From Microbispora corallina (lineage in GTDB: Bacteria > Actinomycetota > Actinomycetes > Streptosporangiales > Streptosporangiaceae), in assembly GCF_016863035.1 (NCBI RefSeq), contig NZ_BOOC01000005.1, forward strand, positions 124,001-188,000: DNA of 64,000 nt, read 5' to 3'. This document shows positions 60,527 through 64,000 of the stretch, one piece after another. The position numbers and the translations under genes were made by a program. The notes under the pieces are model-generated. The model had not been told where the DNA came from. It ran no database searches and saw nothing but the letters and a program-made list of their open reading frames with translations. Each line of letters opens with the position of its first letter. Position 1 is the first letter of the stretch.

Positions 60527-60921
60527 GCTGATTGCCGAAGTTGGCGGGCTCGATCTCGCCCGCTGCTCCGACCGCGTCGGTGGTCGTGATCGTGATGGTG
60601 GCGCAGGACAGCCCCGACGACTTCGCCGTGATGGTGGTCGTCCGGCGTAGGAAGAACGGAACTCGATCGCCATCTTCCCGTTAGAACATCGCCGGCGTTG
60701 TAGCGGACCAGGTAAGCCCACCCGGACTCCCCGGCCGAGGTCCGGGCGGGCGCCCGGGCCAGCAGCGTCGCGAAGCGGGTCTCGCCGTCGTCGCAGAGGA
60801 TCTCGGCGCACTGGTGGATGTTCTCCTGTCCCCCACGGGGGATGAGCACGGCCGGCTTCGGCACGTATTCGGCACGATCACCCGCAGCGGGGGCCGTTGA
60901 CGGCCGGACACCACCGGACAC
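60527..60921 (-). pseudogene. Second frameshifted phage-type gene fragment
   Basis: On the minus strand the first part reads IPRGGQENIHQCAEILCDDG then ETRFATLLARAPARTSAGES, then the sense moves to other frames near 60690 (TTITAKSSGLSCATITITTT, ending NFGNQPST at a TAA near 60527). Two shifts break the gene. Style and neighbours suggest a phage structural gene. It ends next to tRNA-Tyr. Confidence 0.5.
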
Positions 60922-60925
60922 ACGG

Positions 60926-60967
60926 AAAGAGCCCCAGACCGGCGTTCCTGCTAGTCAGGGGCTCTTT
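60926..60967. terminator. Hairpin beside tRNA-Tyr
   Basis: AAAGAGCCCC and GGGGCTCTTT form a perfect 10-bp stem with a 22-base loop and a T-run on either strand. It is the likely terminator of the tRNA-Tyr transcript. Confidence 0.7.
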
Positions 60968-60975
60968 TCTGCTGG

Positions 60976-61057
60976 TGGCAGGTCCAGGGTTCGAACCTGG
61001 GTAGGCTGAGCCGACGGTTTTACAGACCGCTCCCTTTGGCCACTCGGGCAACCTGCC
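60976..61057 (-). tRNA. tRNA-Tyr (GTA)
   Basis: The 82-base class II tRNA on the minus strand has acceptor GGCAGGT/ACCTGCC, anticodon loop CTGTAAA (anticodon GTA), a long variable arm (CGGCTCAGCCTA region) and T loop TTCGAAC. CCA is not encoded. Confidence 0.95.
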
Positions 61058-61177
61058 GTGTCCGCCGCTCGCGCGGTGACAGGTAGAAGAATAGCGGACT
61101 TCCCGGGTGCACGTGACATGGGTGGTTCCGAGGTCGAAGGCATCACCAGTCCCACAGGTAACAGCCATAGTGGAACG

Positions 61178-61693
61178 GTGATCAGATGGGCGCGGAGCGA
61201 GGACCTGCCCCGGCTGGCCGAGGTCGAGCGGGCGGCGGACGGGCTGTTCGAGCCGCTCGGGATCGTGTTCCCGCCGGGCACCACGATGATCGAGGAGTGC
61301 GACGACCCGGGGCGGGTGATCGTGGCCGGGGATCCGCCGGTGGGGTTCGCGCTGATCGGTGAGGTGGACGGGCTGACGCACCTCGATCAGCTTGCCGTAC
61401 GGCCGGAATGTCAGGGCCGGGGCGTCGGCACGCTGCTCCTCCACGCGGTGTGCGACGCGGCGGCGGCCGTCACCACGGCGGTGACGCTGACGACGTTCCG
61501 GGACGTGGCGTGGAACGCCCCTTGGTACGCCCGGCGAGGCTTTGCCGTACTTCCTCCCGAACTGTGGGGACCTGAGCTGGCGGCACTGGTCGAGCGGGAA
61601 CGGGCGATGGGCATCGAACTGGCGCCCCGCGTCGTCATGCGCCGGGACGTACGGGCTGATCCGGCGACGGAAGACGCGCGTACCGGCCTCTGA
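61178..61693 (+). CDS. GNAT family N-acetyltransferase
   Basis: A 171-residue acetyl-CoA-dependent transferase. Motif A is [20 protein letters not shown], with the pyrophosphate loop Q/R-x-x-G-x-G/A. The second part ([13 protein letters not shown]) is the usual motif B. GTG at 61178 follows GGAACG. The acceptor substrate is unknown. Confidence 0.87.
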   Translation: MIRWARSEDLPRLAEVERAADGLFEPLGIVFPPGTTMIEECDDPGRVIVAGDPPVGFALIGEVDGLTHLDQLAVRPECQGRGVGTLLLHAVCDAAAAVTTAVTLTTFRDVAWNAPWYARRGFAVLPPELWGPELAALVERERAMGIELAPRVVMRRDVRADPATEDARTGL

Positions 61694-61746
61694 TCACACG
61701 CGGGCCACTAATCTCGAAGGGCAACGAGGAGAGGACACGGACACCG

Positions 61747-62238
61747 ATGGCCGACAGCAGTTTCGACGTGGTCAGCAAGATCGACCGGCAGGAGGTCGAC
61801 AACGCTCTGAATCAGACGGTCAAGGAGGTCGGGCACCGGTTCGATTTCAAGGGCACCGGGGCGGGCATCTCCTGGTCCGGGCAGCAGGACATCGAGATCA
61901 AGGCGAACAGCGAGGAGCGGGCGAACGCCGTCCTCGACGTGTTCAAGGAGAAGCTCGTCAAGCGCGGTCTGTCGCTCAAGGTCCTCGACGCGGGCGAGCC
62001 GAAGCTGTCCGGCAAGGAGTACCGGCTGATGGTCGCCCTCAAGGAGGGCATCGACCAGGAGAACGCGAAGAAGATCTCCAAGCTCATCCGGGACGAGGGC
62101 CCGAAGGGCGTCAAGGCGCAGATCCAGGGCGAGGAGCTCCGGGTCAGCTCGAAGAAGAAGGACGACCTGCAGGAGGTCATCGCCCTCCTGAAGGGCAAGG
62201 ACCTGGACATCGCCCTGCAGTTCACGAACTACCGCTAG
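61747..62238 (+). CDS. YajQ family cyclic-di-GMP/nucleotide-binding protein (UPF0234)
   Basis: The 163-residue protein matches YajQ over its full length: [20 protein letters not shown] at the start, then RFDFKGT, a Lys-rich middle ([11 protein letters not shown]) and a second ferredoxin-like domain ending FTNYR. YajQ proteins bind c-di-GMP or nucleic acid in other bacteria. GAGGAGAGG lies before the ATG. Confidence 0.93.
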   Translation: MADSSFDVVSKIDRQEVDNALNQTVKEVGHRFDFKGTGAGISWSGQQDIEIKANSEERANAVLDVFKEKLVKRGLSLKVLDAGEPKLSGKEYRLMVALKEGIDQENAKKISKLIRDEGPKGVKAQIQGEELRVSSKKKDDLQEVIALLKGKDLDIALQFTNYR

Positions 62239-62264
62239 CACATCTCGACGCCGGGCCTTCACGC

Positions 62265-63218
62265 CTACGCCCGGGTGAACCGGGCGCCCCAGTTGTGGAT
62301 CTGCTCAAGCAGTTCGGGCGGGTCGAGGACGTGGAAATCGGCGTCGAGCACGCCCAGTGCCATGGTCGGCCAGTCGAGGGAGTCGGCGGTGATGCGCACG
62401 CGGCAGTGCTCGGCGTCGACCTCCTCGACCGTGCTCCATCTGCCGATCCGTTCGCGTACGGTCGCGGCCGGGGCGTCGACCAGGACCTCCACCCGGTACG
62501 GGCGGGGCAGGTTGTCCAGGCCGGAGCGGACGAACTCGGCGGCGTCGGCAGCGGGCAGCTCGCGCGGCCGGAAACGGGAACCGGCGCCGTTCGGCGCGGT
62601 GAGCCGGTCGACGCGGAAGCTGCGCCAGTCGTGCCGGGTGAGGTCGTAGGCGACCAGGTACCAGCGGCGGCCGAGACAGACCAGCCGATGCGGTTCGACG
62701 TGCCGGTCGGTGCGCCGGCCGTCGGCGGCGGTGTAGGAGAAGCGGAGATGTTCGCTGTCCCGGCAGGCCAGCGCGACGGCGGTGAGCACGCCCGGGTCGG
62801 CGCCCGCGCCGGCCGGGCCGTTCCAGCCGGCGGGCACGGTCATCGCGCGGAGCGCCTCGACCTGGCGCCGTAGCCGGGCCGGCATCACCTGCACCACCTT
62901 GGCCAGGACCCGCACCGATGACTCGGCGATGCCCTCCACCGCGCCCTGCGCGGCGGCCTGCAGCCCGACGGCCAGGGCGACCGCCTCCTCGTCGTCGATC
63001 ACCAGCGGCGGCAGTGCCGCGCCCGCGGCGAGCTGGTAGCCGCCGTCAACGCCGCGCTGCGCCTCGACCGGATAGCCCAACTGGCGCAGCCGGTCGACGT
63101 CCCGGCGCAGGGTGCGGACCGAGACCCCCAGCCGCTCGGCGAGTTGGGTGCCCGGCCAGTACCGGTGGGTCTGCAGCAGGGACAGCAGCCGTAGCGTTCG
63201 GGTGCTGGTGTTCGCCAT
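62265..63218 (-). CDS. WYL-domain transcriptional regulator (YafY type)
   Basis: A 317-residue protein with an N-terminal winged helix (TRTLRLLSLLQTHRYWPGTQ and SVRTLRRDVDRLRQLGYPVE), a WYL domain around CLGRRWYLVAYDLTRHDWRSFRVDRL and a C-terminal WCX extension. It is divergent from a DinB gene 96 bases away, a frequent pairing, and probably controls it. Confidence 0.9.
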   Translation of the reverse strand: MANTSTRTLRLLSLLQTHRYWPGTQLAERLGVSVRTLRRDVDRLRQLGYPVEAQRGVDGGYQLAAGAALPPLVIDDEEAVALAVGLQAAAQGAVEGIAESSVRVLAKVVQVMPARLRRQVEALRAMTVPAGWNGPAGAGADPGVLTAVALACRDSEHLRFSYTAADGRRTDRHVEPHRLVCLGRRWYLVAYDLTRHDWRSFRVDRLTAPNGAGSRFRPRELPAADAAEFVRSGLDNLPRPYRVEVLVDAPAATVRERIGRWSTVEEVDAEHCRVRITADSLDWPTMALGVLDADFHVLDPPELLEQIHNWGARFTRA

Positions 63219-63314
63219 GTTCGTAAGTCTTCCGCAATTCAGGCCAGAAACTGACCGCTATGTGGCTTAGCGTCGGTCCTGACCGACGGAACAGGACAAC
63301 GGAGAGCGGAGACC

Positions 63315-63860
63315 ATGAGCGAGACCACGACCGTCGACGAGCCGGCCACCCACGACGTCACCGGCGAGCGTGCCGACCTGCTGGCGATGCTGGCCAAGAC
63401 CAGGCATTTCCTCCGTTTCACCACCCGTGACCTCACCGACGAGCAGGCCGGGCAGCGGACCACCGCCAGCGAGCTGTGCCTGGGCGGCCTGATCAAACAC
63501 GTCACCGAGGTCGAGCGGAACTGGGCGGACTTCATCCTGAACGGCCCGTCGGGCGACTCCACCGACATGACCGAGGCCGACATGGCCCGGTGGACCGACA
63601 ATTTCCGGCTGCTGCCCGGTGAGACGCTCGCCGGTGTGCTGGACGCCTACGCCGAGGTGGCCCGCCGGACCGACGAGCTGGTCGCGACCCTGCCCGACCT
63701 GGACGCCACCCAGCCGCTGCCGAAGGCCCCGTGGTTCGAGCCCGGCGCGCGGTGGTCGGCCCGCCGGGTGCTGATGCACGTCATCGCCGAGACCGCTCAG
63801 CACGCCGGCCACGCCGACATCATCCGCGAGTCCCTGGACGGCGCCAAGAGCATGGGCTGA
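63315..63860 (+). CDS. DinB family protein (DUF664-like)
   Basis: A 181-residue four-helix metal-binding protein. The three His of the DinB/YfiT fold are visible (LIKHVTEVERNW, LMHVIAETAQHAGHADIIRE). Actinobacterial members include mycothiol- and bacillithiol-type transferases. GGAGAGCGGAGACC precedes the ATG. Confidence 0.87.
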   Translation: MSETTTVDEPATHDVTGERADLLAMLAKTRHFLRFTTRDLTDEQAGQRTTASELCLGGLIKHVTEVERNWADFILNGPSGDSTDMTEADMARWTDNFRLLPGETLAGVLDAYAEVARRTDELVATLPDLDATQPLPKAPWFEPGARWSARRVLMHVIAETAQHAGHADIIRESLDGAKSMG

Positions 63861-63890
63861 CACCGCCCGGACCGGACGCCGCAACCCGCC

Positions 63891-64000
63891 CTATCCCGAC
63901 GTCACGCCGTGCAGGACGTCCGGCTTGTCGGTGATGATGCCGTCCACCTTGTACGAGATCAGGCGTCGCATGGCCGACGGGCTGTCCACCGTCCAGGCGA
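63891..64000 (-). CDS. Glycerophosphodiester phosphodiesterase, C-terminal end only
   Basis: Thirty-five codons read AWTVDSPSAMRRLISYKVDG then IITDKPDVLHGVTSG, the usual GDPD end, and the rest lies beyond the window. The N-terminal catalytic residues cannot be seen. This would be the second GDPD gene of the window. Confidence 0.75.
   Translation of the reverse strand, partial: AWTVDSPSAMRRLISYKVDGIITDKPDVLHGVTSG

Overview
The window is high-GC DNA (above 70 % by eye) with GTG starts, ATGA/GTGA overlaps and many regulators of actinomycete type: an AfsR/SARP regulator, an LAL-type LuxR ATPase, TetR proteins, glutamine synthetase II and an F420-type luciferase-like oxidoreductase. It is most likely the chromosome of a filamentous actinobacterium, perhaps Streptosporangiales. 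That placement is inferred from gene content and style; there is no 16S gene here.

Layout, left to right. 1-2.3 kb: end of an SDR gene, a CBM48 protein and a zinc alcohol dehydrogenase. 2.3-5.9 kb: a four-gene zinc uptake operon behind a Zur box. 5.9-13.7 kb: a GDPD, glnII, a TSP3-motif membrane protein, a multicopper oxidase with a small membrane partner, DUF72, a DJ-1/PfpI protein and a degenerate PfkB kinase. 13.8-18.8 kb: a divergent catabolic cluster (FAD-GcvT oxidase versus choline-kinase-like protein plus ACT-family permease) around a GntR-like operator. 19-25.7 kb: lipB, PspC, an LPG-synthase-like membrane protein, a TetR/exporter pair with a phased operator array, a tubby-like protein, a short second Rho and a VapC toxin. 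25.7-29.4 kb: deoC with two aldehyde dehydrogenases (one without its catalytic half) and a small Cys-rich ORF between them. 29.6-38.9 kb: LAL regulator, a GDT1-like Mn exporter under a yybP-ykoY riboswitch, murB, two MaoC dehydratases, rpmG, tRNA-Met and tRNA-Thr, a lipoprotein and a hemerythrin. 39-50 kb: SARP regulator, NlpC/P60, STAS, malic enzyme-fumarase pair, and an ABC-2 exporter flanked by two small secreted proteins.

50.5-61 kb looks more accessory, with lower GC stretches: ArsI and ArsR, an erythromycin esterase, a class C serine hydrolase, a TetR/LLM pair, a prolyl oligopeptidase preceded by a tiny peptide ORF and a perfect hairpin, then IS481 and phage-gene debris ending at tRNA-Tyr. 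61-64 kb returns to ordinary genes: GNAT, YajQ, WYL regulator, DinB, and the end of a second GDPD.

The best candidate for something undescribed is the 31-codon ORF, 13-bp hairpin and S9 peptidase unit at 56.7-59.0 kb. Next are the Cys-rich ORF inside the deoC operon, the 15-bp-phased operator array at 22.16-22.21 kb and the catalytically altered PfkB protein.
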